IMG/VR virus record: IMGVR_UViG_3300035070_003385
Span: 118,739-182,738 of that record
DNA: 64,000 nt
Reading direction: 5' to 3' (one strand)
Origin: a virus
A program made the translations under genes and the position numbers. Positions 22,582 to 31,900 of this stretch are shown here, piece by piece; within the stretch, counting starts at the first letter, position 1; each line of letters opens with the position of its first letter. The notes below the pieces were generated by a model. That model saw nothing but the letters and a program-made list of their open reading frames with translations. It was not told the origin of the DNA and did no database searches.

Positions 22582-22923
22582 TTGGGCGAGCTCATTTCCT
22601 TTCCAAAAATCAAATTGGATACACCACCACAATCAGCTGAAGAATTGGCTGAAAAACTAGCTGATTATAGAATTAGCTTTTCAACCGACGTTGCTGAACA
22701 ATTGTGGAATTTAGTTCTTCTTGAAATGGTAAGATCTGGGTGTAAATTTGACGACAATATAGAAGAGTATTTTCCTTCGATTATACTTTTATTAGAAGCA
22801 ATCAAATCACTACATCTGCATACTAATAAAATTCATCATACACTTCAAGATTTTGCAAAAGATTTCGTTATTGAGGAAGATATGGATGAAGAATCTATTG
22901 ACATTAACGATCTTTTAGATTAA
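22582..22923 (+). CDS. Conserved phage protein of unknown function, 113 aa
   Basis: TTG start directly after the glycosyltransferase stop, giving MGELISFPKIKLD. An acidic helical protein with a C-terminal run EEDMDEESIDINDLLD. The GELI(S/N)FP start is one I recall from marine T4-like hypothetical proteins near RNase H. The start codon is unusual but no ATG fits better. Confidence 0.6.
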   Translation: MGELISFPKIKLDTPPQSAEELAEKLADYRISFSTDVAEQLWNLVLLEMVRSGCKFDDNIEEYFPSIILLLEAIKSLHLHTNKIHHTLQDFAKDFVIEEDMDEESIDINDLLD

Positions 22924-22928
22924 TATAG

Positions 22929-22945
22929 ATCTGTACAATACAGAT
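22929..22945. repeat. Inverted repeat before the RNase H gene
   Basis: ATCTGTA-CAA-TACAGAT is a perfect 7-bp inverted repeat with a 3-base loop, 20 bases before the start at 22965. It could be an mRNA hairpin near the ribosome site or an operator. No T run follows. Confidence 0.5.
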
Positions 22946-22964
22946 ATGAAAGAAACAATATAAT

Positions 22965-23825
22965 ATGGCTATTTTAATTGACTTTAATCAAGTAATGTTG
23001 GCATCTTTATTTGCTAGCATTGGAAACCACCACAACATTGACGTTGATGAAAACCTTTTACGTCACATGTTCCTTAATTCTATTCGATCAAATCGAAAAA
23101 AGTTTCACGAAGAATTTGGTGAAATTGTAATTTGCGCTGACGGCCAAAAATCATGGAGGCGTGAAAGCTTTCCATACTACAAGGCAGCGCGTAAAAAAAC
23201 CCGTGATGAGTCTGAATTAGATTGGAACCACCTGTTTGGTATCATAAACAACATTCGCTCTGAGCTAAAGGAATACTTTCCATATAAAGTAATTCACATT
23301 GACCATTGCGAAGCAGATGACGTAATTGGAACAGTACTACACAAATATGGAACCGAGCTAAACATTGGAGCTGAGCAATTTCTTATTTTATCTGGCGACC
23401 ATGATTTTAAACAATTGCACAAATATGCAAACGTAAAACAATACGATCCTGTTCGTAAGAAATGGATTCAAAATTCCGATCCTGATAAATATTTACGAGA
23501 ACATGTATTAAAAGGAGATGTTGGCGACGGAGTTCCAAATATTCTATCGGCTGATAACTGTATAGTAATTGGCGATCGCCAAAAGCCAATGACAGCAAAA
23601 AGAATTGCAAACTTTACTGAAAATCCAGAATCAATGGATTCTCAAACAAAGGCTAGGTTTGATCGTAATACTCTTATGATTGATCTTTCTAAAGTTCCGC
23701 AAAATTATCAAGATATAATTCTTTCTGAATATGCTATTGAAAAAGAATTTGGAAGATCTAAACTATTTAACTATTTCGTACAAAAGAAACTAAAAAACTT
23801 AATTACTGACATACAGGATTTTTAA
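22965..23825 (+). CDS. rnh: RNase H (T4 Rnh-like 5'-3' exonuclease)
   Basis: A 286-residue FEN/5'-nuclease family protein that removes RNA primers from lagging strands. Seen: ILIDFNQV with the first acidic ligand, CADGQKSWRRESFPYYKAARKK (bridge region), HCEADDVIGTVL, LSGDHDFKQL and VLKGDVGDGVPNI with the helix-hairpin-helix that follows (KPMTAKRIANF). Size and motif order match T4 RNase H. It overlaps the next start by one base. Confidence 0.93.
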   Translation: MAILIDFNQVMLASLFASIGNHHNIDVDENLLRHMFLNSIRSNRKKFHEEFGEIVICADGQKSWRRESFPYYKAARKKTRDESELDWNHLFGIINNIRSELKEYFPYKVIHIDHCEADDVIGTVLHKYGTELNIGAEQFLILSGDHDFKQLHKYANVKQYDPVRKKWIQNSDPDKYLREHVLKGDVGDGVPNILSADNCIVIGDRQKPMTAKRIANFTENPESMDSQTKARFDRNTLMIDLSKVPQNYQDIILSEYAIEKEFGRSKLFNYFVQKKLKNLITDIQDF

Positions 23826-24265
23826 TGTTATTATCATTATCTGAAATTATTAACAAGGCGTGCAAACTTGACTCAAAAGAGGAAAAAATAGCATGGCTTC
23901 AAAAAAATGACACCGTTCCTCTACGAACAATTCTTAAAAACACGTACGATAAAAGTGTTGAATTTTTAATTCCTAGTGTTCCACCCCCTTGGAAAAAGAA
24001 CGGGTATTTTGACGTTGAAGGAATGTTGTTTAAAGAAGCAAGGCGTTTGCGTATTTTTATAAAGGGTGGAGGCTATGATAACCTAAACCAAGTAAAAAGA
24101 GAAAACCTTTTTATCAGTTTGTTACAAGACGTTGACGATAAAGACGCAGATTTGTTATGTAAAATGATTGCCCAAAAACCAATTAAGGGATTGCCAAAGG
24201 CAGTTGTGATAGAAGCATTCCCGGGCCTAATTACAGCAATAGTAAAAGAGAAAGAAAATGGCTAA
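23825..24265 (+). CDS. Conserved T4-like protein (DUF6433-like)
   Basis: A 146-residue protein. The blocks SLSEIINKACKLDSKEEKI, LRTILKNTYDK, PSVPPPWKKNGYFDVEGMLFKEARRLRIF and GGGYDNLNQVKRENLFISLL are strongly typical of a marine T4-like phage family, DUF6433 as I recall it. It always appears near replication genes in those phages; a role with RNase H is possible but unproven. It overlaps the following small gene by 8 bases. Confidence 0.75.
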   Translation: MLLSLSEIINKACKLDSKEEKIAWLQKNDTVPLRTILKNTYDKSVEFLIPSVPPPWKKNGYFDVEGMLFKEARRLRIFIKGGGYDNLNQVKRENLFISLLQDVDDKDADLLCKMIAQKPIKGLPKAVVIEAFPGLITAIVKEKENG

Positions 24266-24416
24266 ATCGTTCAAAAAATTTAGAGAAGATTATGATGAAT
24301 GGGACGATGATGATGAAAATTATGATCGTAAAAAGCAAAAAATGAATATCCAAAACCAGCGCCGTAAAAAAGCAAAGGAAAGATCTTCTATTTTCGACGA
24401 AAACGAAAAACCATAA
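24258..24416 (+). CDS. Small highly charged protein, 52 aa
   Basis: Starts MAKSFKKFREDYDE, followed by an Asp-rich run (EWDDDDENYD) and a basic part (RKKQKMNIQNQRRKKAKERS). A protein of this composition follows the DUF6433-like gene in related phages as I remember them. It overlaps the previous gene by 8 bases. It resembles a targeting-like start (SFKKF), but its early position argues against head packaging. Confidence 0.6.
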   Translation: MAKSFKKFREDYDEWDDDDENYDRKKQKMNIQNQRRKKAKERSSIFDENEKP

Positions 24417-24435
24417 TTCTTTTTCATATTAACTA

Positions 24436-24464
24436 TTGACATTTGAGTACAAATAGCGTATATT
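24436..24464 (+). promoter_or_regulatory. Early sigma70-type promoter
   Basis: TTGACATT at 24436, 17-base spacer, TATATT (24459-24464), with the leader AAAAGGAATCA before the start at 24499. Confidence 0.75.
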
Positions 24465-24498
24465 GATTCTATAAGGTAAAACAAAAGGAATCAATACT

Positions 24499-24888
24499 AT
24501 GGGTACTTCATCAATGATCGGCTACTACAACGAAGACGGCTCAGTTACTGCAACGTACTGCCATTACGATGGTTACCTTGCTTATAACGGCCGTCTTTTG
24601 GTTGAAAGCTACAACACCTCAGAAAAAGCAAAAGCTGTCGCCAACTCAGGTTACCTTTCAAGTCTCAAGTCTAACTTATATGAAAGTGTAGTTGAAGCAG
24701 TACATAACGAACTTGCTGTTGAATATGATTCTCCAAAGGTATTCTTGCAGTGTGGCGATAACCACGCAGGTGCTGATTATCTTTACTTCTTTGATGGGGA
24801 GGCATGGCTTTATACAGACACGCATACTTCTTACTGGCACCGCCGCTGGGAAGAAGTTGAAATGAATTTAAATGAGGTAACTGCATAA
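24499..24888 (+). CDS. Early protein of unknown function, 129 aa
   Basis: Starts MGTSSMIGYYNEDGSVTATYCHYDGYLAYNG, a beta-rich acidic protein with many Tyr. DYLYFFDGEAWLYTDTHTSYWHRR is its C-terminal block. The GYYNEDGSVTATYCHYDGY start recurs in phage hypothetical proteins as I recall. Driven by its own cassette promoter. Function unknown. Confidence 0.65.
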   Translation: MGTSSMIGYYNEDGSVTATYCHYDGYLAYNGRLLVESYNTSEKAKAVANSGYLSSLKSNLYESVVEAVHNELAVEYDSPKVFLQCGDNHAGADYLYFFDGEAWLYTDTHTSYWHRRWEEVEMNLNEVTA

Positions 24889-24894
24889 TAACTA

Positions 24895-24923
24895 TTGACA
24901 TTTGCTCGCGAATCAGATAGATT
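24895..24923 (+). promoter_or_regulatory. Early sigma70-type promoter (GAATCAG cassette)
   Basis: TTGACATT at 24895, GAATCAG in the spacer, TAGATT (24918-24923) and a leader with CAAATGAAAAGGAC. It begins 7 bases after the previous stop. Confidence 0.75.
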
Positions 24924-24951
24924 GTATATATCAAATGAAAAGGACTACATC

Positions 24952-25308
24952 ATGACTAAAGTAACAAAATTCGACAAACCAACTCTTCGCAATCTTCGTA
25001 ACGAAATGCAAGCATTGCTTGATGCATATGGCGTCGAAACTAATTTGGAAATCTTAGTAGGAAACATGAGTTATTCAGACGCTGAAGTTAACATTAAAAT
25101 CCAAGCAAAAGTAAAAGGTGCGGTTACTATGACTGATCGAATTCTTCAAATGGAGGCCGAACGTCTTGGTTTAAAAATGGAAAATAAAGCAGGTGAAAAA
25201 CTTGTATCGTATAAAACACGCGCTCAAAAATATTCATTCGTATATGAGTCTCGTGGAAAAATGTATAAGACCGACGAACGTGGTATCGTAGCACGTTTCG
25301 CGGCATAA
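24952..25308 (+). CDS. Conserved phage protein of unknown function, 118 aa
   Basis: Start at ATG 24952, after the promoter and AAAAGGAC; a longer frame from TTG 24895 would begin inside the promoter and is rejected. TKFDKPTLRNLRNEMQALLDAYG and LEILVGNMSYSDAEVNIKIQAK match a small phage family I recognise (FD-x-T-x-LR...GN-x-SF/Y), function unknown. It leads into the HAD-type gene 18 bases on. Confidence 0.65.
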   Translation: MTKVTKFDKPTLRNLRNEMQALLDAYGVETNLEILVGNMSYSDAEVNIKIQAKVKGAVTMTDRILQMEAERLGLKMENKAGEKLVSYKTRAQKYSFVYESRGKMYKTDERGIVARFAA

Positions 25309-25326
25309 GTTAAGAAAGACTATAAT

Positions 25327-25905
25327 ATGAAACTAAATGAAAAACTAATCCTCGTAGATTGTGATGGTGTATTGCTCGATTGGCAATATTCCTTTTATAA
25401 ATGGATGGAAGCACGAGGTCATACTCCGCTTTCATATGAAGAATATGATATGGGTAAAGTATTTAATATGCCTTATTCAGAAGCAAAGCAAATGTGCGAA
25501 TACTTTAATACATCGGCCGCAATTGGATGGCTAACTCCATTCCGAGATGCTGTTAAATACGTACGCAAACTTCACGAAGATCACGGCTATGTATTCCATT
25601 GCATTACATCTCTGTCTACTGATAAGTATGCAGGTAAACTTCGTACAAAAAATCTTGAAGCTATTTTTGGCAAAAAGGTTTTTGAGGAAGTTATCTGCCT
25701 TGAATGCGGTGGAGATAAGGATGAAGCCCTTGAGCCTTACCGTGACACTGGCTGCTTCTGGGTTGAAGATAAGCCAGAGAACGCGGACCTTGGAATTAAA
25801 CTTGGTCTAAACTCGATACTCATCGAACATGAACACAATAAAGATTATGTCGGTTTGGCACAAAAAGTTGCAAATTGGAAGGAAATTTACGAAATGATTG
25901 TATAA
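25327..25905 (+). CDS. HAD-superfamily phosphatase (deoxyribonucleotidase-like)
   Basis: A 192-residue HAD enzyme: motif I VDCDGVLLDW with the nucleophile D11 and D13, ITSLS as motif II, and FWVEDKPENADLG as the acidic motif. The size and a small helical cap resemble 5'(3')-deoxyribonucleotidases, which dephosphorylate dNMPs; a role in nucleotide balance would fit, but other phosphate substrates are possible. Confidence 0.85.
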   Translation: MKLNEKLILVDCDGVLLDWQYSFYKWMEARGHTPLSYEEYDMGKVFNMPYSEAKQMCEYFNTSAAIGWLTPFRDAVKYVRKLHEDHGYVFHCITSLSTDKYAGKLRTKNLEAIFGKKVFEEVICLECGGDKDEALEPYRDTGCFWVEDKPENADLGIKLGLNSILIEHEHNKDYVGLAQKVANWKEIYEMIV

Positions 25906-25908
25906 ATA
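25901..25908 (+). promoter_or_regulatory. Late-promoter box TATAAATA
   Basis: A perfect TATAAATA overlaps the stop codon of the HAD gene. However, a terminator follows at 25938, so if used it would give a very short transcript unless read-through occurs. The match could be chance. Confidence 0.35.
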
Positions 25909-25937
25909 AAGGTAATACAGATTAGTTATATTATGCT

Positions 25938-25973
25938 AAGGCGATTCTGTATGGATCGCCTTTTTATTTTTTT
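25938..25973 (+). terminator. Rho-independent terminator
   Basis: AGGCGAT - TCTGTATGG - ATCGCCT forms a stem of seven pairs followed by a long T run. It ends the early cluster before the small gene at 25986. Confidence 0.88.
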
Positions 25974-25985
25974 AAAGGAGACTTA

Positions 25986-26219
25986 ATGCCTCATTATAGT
26001 TTTGAAGACAAAGAAACGAATGAACAATTTGATAAGATTATGAGTATGTCCGAACGCGAGACATATTTAATAGAAAACCCCACCGTAAAACAAATATTTA
26101 AGAGATTTCCGGGAATCGTTGACTCGGTACGCATTGGTGTCCGTAGACCCGATGATAATTTTCGTGATGTATTACAAAAAGCAAAAGTTCATAAAGATAA
26201 CACAATAAACATACGATAG
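25986..26219 (+). CDS. Small conserved phage protein (degenerate FmdB-like), 77 aa
   Basis: Starts MPHYSFEDKETNEQFDKIMSMSERE with AAAGGAG upstream. The MP(T/H)Y.FE start and PDDNFRDVLQKAKVHKDN..N ending match a marine T4-like family I associate with FmdB-like zinc-ribbon proteins, although the zinc Cys residues are absent here. Function unknown. Confidence 0.65.
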   Translation: MPHYSFEDKETNEQFDKIMSMSERETYLIENPTVKQIFKRFPGIVDSVRIGVRRPDDNFRDVLQKAKVHKDNTINIR

Positions 26220-26255
26220 GAAACGAAAAATTTTCCTCATTCGTAAGGAGGTTTC

Positions 26256-27008
26256 ATGGCAACACAGCAGCGTAGATTATCTAAGAGAGAAAAGCGTAGA
26301 CAAGAAAGAGAAATGGATCATATGGTCGGTATTTTAAATCAAAAGTTTTCAATGCGAAAGATCAGCCCATTAACTCCAAAACAAAACGATTTATTTAGAT
26401 CTTATAAACAAGGATATAATCTCGCAGCCATCGGAACAGCAGGTACAGGAAAAACAATGTGTGCTACATACTTGGCACTCAAAGATGTACTAGAGAAAGG
26501 AGAGTATGAAAAAATCGTCATAGTTAGATCTGCAGTTCAAACGCGCGAACAGGGATTTGTCCCAGGTACATTAGAACAAAAGGAAGCAATATTTGAAGCT
26601 CCTTATGTTGACATAGTCAACGATTTGTTTGGAAGAAAGGACGCTTATCAAATACTTAAAATGAAAGGGATGATTAAATTTACAACTTCTTCGAATATCA
26701 GGGGTCTTACGTTTGATAACTCGGTTATAATTGTAGATGAATGCCAATCTATGAATTACCACGAGCTTGATACTATTATTACGCGAGTTGGCGAATCGTC
26801 AAAAATTATTTTTTGCGGAGATACAGCGCAAGACGACTTAGCTGCTTCTAAAAATAAAGCTGATAATTCAGGACTATACGACTTTTTAAAAGTTCTTAAA
26901 CAAATTACATCCTTTAACGTTATAAATTTTGGAGTAGACGATATTGTTCGCTCTGGGCTTGTAAAAGAATATATAATTGCAAAAGAAAAAATATTAGAAG
27001 CTGCTTAA
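26256..27008 (+). CDS. phoH: PhoH-like ATPase
   Basis: A 250-residue P-loop protein. An N-terminal basic stretch leads to LTPKQNDLF, Walker A GTAGTGKT (60-67), VRSAVQTREQGFVPGTLEQK, and Walker B SVIIVDECQSMNYHEL, then FCGDTAQDD. PhoH is common in marine phages and host Pho regulons; the ATPase is probably an RNA helicase or nuclease partner, but its phage role is unknown. AAGGAGG precedes the start. Confidence 0.93.
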   Translation: MATQQRRLSKREKRRQEREMDHMVGILNQKFSMRKISPLTPKQNDLFRSYKQGYNLAAIGTAGTGKTMCATYLALKDVLEKGEYEKIVIVRSAVQTREQGFVPGTLEQKEAIFEAPYVDIVNDLFGRKDAYQILKMKGMIKFTTSSNIRGLTFDNSVIIVDECQSMNYHELDTIITRVGESSKIIFCGDTAQDDLAASKNKADNSGLYDFLKVLKQITSFNVINFGVDDIVRSGLVKEYIIAKEKILEAA

Positions 27009-27015
27009 ATACTGA

Positions 27016-27054
27016 TTAGTGCCTCTTTATAAATATAAGTAAAAGAGGCACTAA
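27016..27054 (+). promoter_or_regulatory. 13-bp inverted repeat enclosing a late promoter and a ribosome site
   Basis: The arms 27016-27028 (TTAGTGCCTCTTT) and 27042-27054 (AAAGAGGCACTAA) are perfect complements. The right arm contains the GAGG ribosome site of the gene starting at 27059. The late box TATAAATA lies at the left arm/loop border. Transcripts reading through from phoH would fold and hide the ribosome site, while late transcripts begin past the left arm and cannot. Confidence 0.8.
27028..27035 (+). promoter_or_regulatory. Late promoter TATAAATA for the tail cluster
   Basis: A perfect match to the T4 late promoter, 24 bases before the PAAR-like gene and within the inverted repeat at 27016-27054. 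It probably drives the cluster of tip, fibre and protease genes to 35.9 kb. Confidence 0.8.
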
Positions 27055-27058
27055 CATT

Positions 27059-27361
27059 ATGAGCAAAGGAATTGTAAGAGATAGAATAGACCGTCATTAT
27101 GGTCACGCGTCTCCTACTCCAAACCCATTCCACCAAACTCCATATAACTCAACGAAACAAGAAAAAGTTTTCGTTGAGACACGTAGGGCTATTGTCAAGG
27201 GTGATAAAACCGCCTGCGGAGATCCTGCCGTAGGCGCATCTACAAAGGTTTTTGCGCAAGGAATTGGTGTGCATAGAAAGCTGGACACTACGGGCGGTCA
27301 TGGATCTTGGCCTGCAAATGCCGCGAAAGGTGGTTCTGGTAAGGTATTTGCAGGTGGATAA
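27059..27361 (+). CDS. PAAR-like tail-spike tip protein
   Basis: A 100-residue protein. GDKTACGDPAVGASTKVFAQGIGVHRKLDTTGGHGSWP and the end KGGSGKVFAGG match the PAAR-repeat pattern (GD...C...S..V..NG..V.R..D..). PAAR proteins such as T4 gp5.4 cap the central spike as a metal-bound sharp tip. It heads the late tail cluster. Assigned by motif; size is typical. Confidence 0.8.
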   Translation: MSKGIVRDRIDRHYGHASPTPNPFHQTPYNSTKQEKVFVETRRAIVKGDKTACGDPAVGASTKVFAQGIGVHRKLDTTGGHGSWPANAAKGGSGKVFAGG

Positions 27362-27364
27362 ATT

Positions 27365-27625
27365 ATGAGTACGAAACCAAATTATAGAAGTTTTCTTGCT
27401 CAAATCGCGGCAGAAACAGACCCTATTGAAAAACAGCGTTTGATTGAACTTACGTATCAATTTGTGTTTGACGATATTAATGAAGAAGATAAAATAGCCT
27501 TTTCGTATGTTAACGACGATTACGTAGTACCAAACCCAGGTTACCAACCTTACGGTCCTGAAACAATGGGTCTCTTTGCTGCATACGTCGGGCTGTATTA
27601 TAGTGACGAAGGAGAAACCACATAA
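27365..27625 (+). CDS. Small acidic tail-cluster protein, 86 aa
   Basis: An 86-residue acidic protein (FLAQIAAETDPIEKQRLIELTYQFVF..., DDYVVPNPGYQPYGPETMGL). Between the tip and fibre genes, ending one base into the next start (TAATG). Probably structural; no family recognised. Confidence 0.6.
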   Translation: MSTKPNYRSFLAQIAAETDPIEKQRLIELTYQFVFDDINEEDKIAFSYVNDDYVVPNPGYQPYGPETMGLFAAYVGLYYSDEGETT

Positions 27626-28656
27626 TGGCTATAATATTACGCCGCGATAAAGGTTTTGCACTTACTTTTGATGAGTTAGACGATAACTTCGCTCAACTTT
27701 CTGGTGGATCTAGTTTAATTATCGCTAATACCGCTCCTTTAGAGCCAAGCGATGGCCAAATGTGGTTGGATACAGGTATCACTCAAAGAACCTTTGCATG
27801 GTCGGTTGAAGCTGGTGGTGTATGGCTTGACATTTCTCCTAGTAATAAAACAACAATATCAGAGACTGAACCTCTCGTAAAAAATACTGGAGACGGTTGG
27901 TTTGATACGTCAGCTGGTGGTGTAGGTTCTTTAGTATTATGGAATGGCACCTCTTGGGTTGAAGTAATTGGAACTGGTGGTAATAATGATGTAGCCATTG
28001 CTACTGTTCAAGAGATTACAGCATCAGGTACAATTGCTCTAGATAAAACAACAGGTGGTGCGTGGGTAAGGTTCCACGGTGCAACAGGTTCTGGTGGTGG
28101 TGCAGGTCTTTATACTTCGAATAACGGAAACTTTTACGCAGTAGCCTCCAGATCTGGTGCTGCAGGCGAAGCAGTGTTCTACGTTTCGGACGTATCGACA
28201 CTCCAAGGTACATCTGTAACATTAGGTGCTGGTGGTGCAGCCCACTTGTTGGGTGTACCTAATGGTAGTGCTAGAACGGATAGTGGTACAGAAGGTACTA
28301 CTTCAAGTTGGACATTAGGTTCTGGCGCTATCGACATCACGCCAGGTACAGCAGGCGGGTCAGGTGTGGTAACAGCAATATCTAACGGATATCCTACACC
28401 TGCAAATGGTACAGATGGTACAGTAACAAACACATCCGGTATTACACTTGATCCTTCATACTCAGGTATGGCATCGGTTTATGAGGATAATGCCACAAAC
28501 TACTTGATTGGAACCTCGAGGTTTATTGAACAGGGTGGAGGCCAGACCAGTGGTGGAGTGGGTTTAGCTACGGCAAGTAGCGAGTCCGCAGCGGCCATTG
28601 TTGTGGCATCTCCAGCTGGTTGGAATGGTGCTATCTACATCGTGTACGATAATTAG
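27625..28656 (+). CDS. Glycine-rich tail fibre-like protein, 343 aa
   Basis: The N-terminus AIILRRDKGFALTFDELDDNFAQLSGG is the LTFDELDDNF attachment signature common in marine phage tail fibres. Next come two WxxxG...W.D modules (DGQMWLDTGITQRTFAW; GDGWFDTSAGG...LVLWNGTSWVEV), then a Gly/Ser/Thr-rich shaft with beta repeats to the end (WNGAIYIVYDN). Likely a secondary fibre or adhesin. Confidence 0.75.
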   Translation: MAIILRRDKGFALTFDELDDNFAQLSGGSSLIIANTAPLEPSDGQMWLDTGITQRTFAWSVEAGGVWLDISPSNKTTISETEPLVKNTGDGWFDTSAGGVGSLVLWNGTSWVEVIGTGGNNDVAIATVQEITASGTIALDKTTGGAWVRFHGATGSGGGAGLYTSNNGNFYAVASRSGAAGEAVFYVSDVSTLQGTSVTLGAGGAAHLLGVPNGSARTDSGTEGTTSSWTLGSGAIDITPGTAGGSGVVTAISNGYPTPANGTDGTVTNTSGITLDPSYSGMASVYEDNATNYLIGTSRFIEQGGGQTSGGVGLATASSESAAAIVVASPAGWNGAIYIVYDN

Positions 28657-28667
28657 AGGATTAACAA

Positions 28668-28985
28668 ATGACTAAAATATTTGAAAAAGACGGGCGCCGC
28701 ATTGTAGTAGCAGATGATGCCAACTTGGCTGATTGGCCTGGTTATGTTGAGGAAGGGTTAGCCGAAGAAGTTAGAACAGAACGTGATGCCCTCTTGTTAG
28801 CATCTGATGCAAATTGGGCAAAATGCACTTCAATACTTTGGGGCGGTGGAAGCTATGCAGCGTGGAAAAGCAATACATACTGCCAAGCTTGGGCAATTTA
28901 TCGTCAAGCACTCAGAGATGTTACAATCCAAGCAGGTTTCCCCGAAACAATTGTTTGGCCAACTAAACCAGGAGAAAATTTCTAA
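28668..28985 (+). CDS. Tail fibre assembly chaperone-like protein
   Basis: A 105-residue protein whose second half, [18 protein letters not shown]...[24 protein letters not shown], matches the Phage_tail_APC/fibre assembly pattern. The same C-terminal block occurs in the minus-strand gene 62407-62880, placing both beside fibre genes. It precedes the collagen-like fibre, whose start overlaps its stop (TAATG). A chaperone for that fibre is the simplest reading. Confidence 0.8.
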   Translation: MTKIFEKDGRRIVVADDANLADWPGYVEEGLAEEVRTERDALLLASDANWAKCTSILWGGGSYAAWKSNTYCQAWAIYRQALRDVTIQAGFPETIVWPTKPGENF

Positions 28986-31900
28986 TGGCTTTTCCAACAT
29001 CACCATCAGATGGCGACACATATGTTGTTGGGTCTGTTACGTTTACTTATAACGCGGCAACCAACGTTTGGGTTAGATCAGGAAGCGGTTCTGTTGCAAT
29101 ACAAGGTACTCAAGGTACTACTGGCGAACAAGGTACTCAAGGTACTACTGGCGAACAAGGAACGCAAGGCGCAATTGGAGCTGGTCTTCAAGGCGAACAA
29201 GGAACGCAAGGTAGTTTTGGCATTCAGGGCCAGGATGGGCGAGGCGAAACTGGCTTCCAAGGTTTACAAGGTATTACTGGCGAACAGGGTATTCAAGGCG
29301 AGCAAGGCGTCCAAGGTATTCAAGGTTGGCAAGGCGTTCAAGGTCTGCAAGGTACTATCGGTGAATTTGGTCTACAAGGTCTTCAAGGGCGACGTGGTAT
29401 TCAGGGTATCCAAGGCTTTCAAGGAATCCAAGGACTTCAAGGAAACCAAGGTATTCAAGGTATTCAGGGTATCCAAGGACTTCAAGGAAACCAAGGTGTC
29501 CAGGGGATGCAAGGTATTCAAGGTATTCAAGGTATCCAAGGACTTCAAGGAAACCAAGGTGTACAAGGTACAGGCGGTTTAGGTGAGCAAGGTTTACAAG
29601 GCACTAATGGTGAGCAAGGCATTCAAGGTACTGCCGGGTACGGAAATCAAGGTTTACAAGGTATTCAAGGCAACTTAGGATTCCAAGGTATTCAAGGTAC
29701 TCAAGGCGCACAAGGTAACCAAGGTTTTCAAGGACCGCAGGGTATTCAAGGCGAACAGGGTGTACAGGGTGTTCAAGGCGACTTTGGATTCCAAGGTACA
29801 ACTGGCGTAGGCTTTCAAGGGACGGTTGGACAACAAGGTATTCAAGGTATTCAAGGACTTCAAGGAAGTCAAGGTGTACAAGGTACTCAAGGCGTCCAAG
29901 GCATTATGGGAGAGCAAGGACTTCAAGGTTCTCAAGGACTCCAAGGTGCGTTCGGCCCTGCTTTAAATATTATTGGAGCAGTAGGCGATGTTAACGTAAA
30001 TCCACCTAACAATCCAAACACATTATTAAATGCACAATTCCCGTCAGCTGGTGTTGGTGAAACTGTTATTGACGAAGCGTCAAACGATTTGTGGGCATAT
30101 ACTGGCAATAATGTTTGGATAAATGTTGGTCCTGTAAGAGGGGTACAGGGTTTCCAAGGTATGCAAGGTGTTCAAGGCGTACAAGGCGTGCAAGGTATGC
30201 AAGGTACCCAGGCTCCTCAAGGTATTCAAGGTAATTTGGGTACACAAGGATCCCAAGGTACTCAGGGTATTCAAGGCGTACAAGGTATTCAAGGTATCCA
30301 AGGTGTACAAGGTATACAGGGCGAGCAGGGTGTTCAAGGACTTCAAGGATCTCCTATACAAGGTATGCAAGGTCGTCAAGGTATCCAAGGTTTCGATGGC
30401 ATCCAAGGTATTCAGGGCGAACAAGGTATTCAGGGTATTCAAGGCGAGCAAGGCGTACAAGGTGTACAAGGCATGCAGGGTATCCAAGGTACTCAAGGTA
30501 TTCAAGGTGGAGGCGGACACCAAGGATTGCAAGGCAGCCAAGGCCTTCAAGGTATTCAGGGCATTCAAGGCAAAACTGGTGATCCATTTAGAATAATAGG
30601 ATCTATCGAAGACGTTAATGTTAACTTCCCGGCGCGCACTCCTGAAGAAATAATAAGAGAAGCATTCGGGCCGACACTCGATGGGCAACCTCCAACTGAA
30701 AGACCTTCTATAGCGGGCCCGGATCTTTCAGACGGTATTATTGATCGCCAGCTAAACGAATTTTGGTTGTGGGACGGTAATGAATGGATAAACACCGGAG
30801 ACATAGTTGGTCCGCAGGGTATCCAAGGCACTGCCAATCAAGGCCGGCAAGGTATCCAAGGTACTCAAGGTGTGCAAGGTATCCAAGGCCGTCAAGGTAT
30901 CCAAGGTATACAGGGCGAGCAAGGTTTACAAGGTACTGCAATACAAGGATCGCAAGGTTTTCAAGGCATTATTGGAAATCGTGGATTTCAAGGTTTTCAA
31001 GGTATTCAAGGTATACAGGGTACTGCGATTCAAGGTACACAAGGTATGCAAGGTATCCAAGGTCGTCAAGGTATCCAAGGTAATACCGGTAACCCGTTTA
31101 GAATACTTGGGACCGTGGCAGACGTAAATCAGGCTCCAACATTTGATCCACAAGTAATATTAGAAACTGCGTTTGCAGATGCTGTTCCAGGTGATGCTGT
31201 TATAGATGAATTAACAAATGACTTGTGGACTTTTACTCCTGACGACGGTGGAGAATGGATAAATGTAGGAAACATTGTTGGCCCACAGGGTATTCAAGGA
31301 ATCCAAGGTATTCAAGGTATTCAAGGTATTCAGGGTGTGCAGGGTAATGCGGGCGAACAGGGTGTCCAAGGTATTCAAGGATCGTACGGCCGGCAGGGTA
31401 TCCAAGGTACTGGAAATGAAGGTTCTCAAGGTGTCCAAGGTACAACTGGCGCGCAGGGTGTACAAGGTTTACGTGGACCCGGCCAAGGTGTCCAAGGTAT
31501 ACAAGGTACTGCCACACAAGGTATACAAGGTATACAAGGTACTCGTGGCGTGCAAGGTAGACAAGGTATTCAAGGACGCCAAGGTTTACAGGGCATTCAA
31601 GGTCGTCAAGGTATTCAAGGTTTACAAGGTAGCCAGGGTGTACAAGGTATTCAAGGTCTACAAGGTACTCAAGGTCGTCAGGGTATTCAGGGTATTCAGG
31701 GTATTCAAGGTGTGCAGGGTATCCAAGGTATTCAAGGTTTACAAGGTATCCAAGGTATTCAGGGTCGTCAGGGTATTCAGGGTATTCAAGGTATGCAAGG
31801 CCGCCAAGGCCGGCAAGGTATTCAAGGTCGTCAAGGTACACAGGGTACACAAGGTCGCCAAGGTACACAAGGTATCCAAGGTCGCCGAGGTGCACAAGGT

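Noticed and set aside
24895-24951. N-terminal extension of the 118-aa gene from TTG 24895
   Set aside because: The extension codes through the promoter (TTGACATT and -10 box) and the leader; ATG 24952 has the proper ribosome site.
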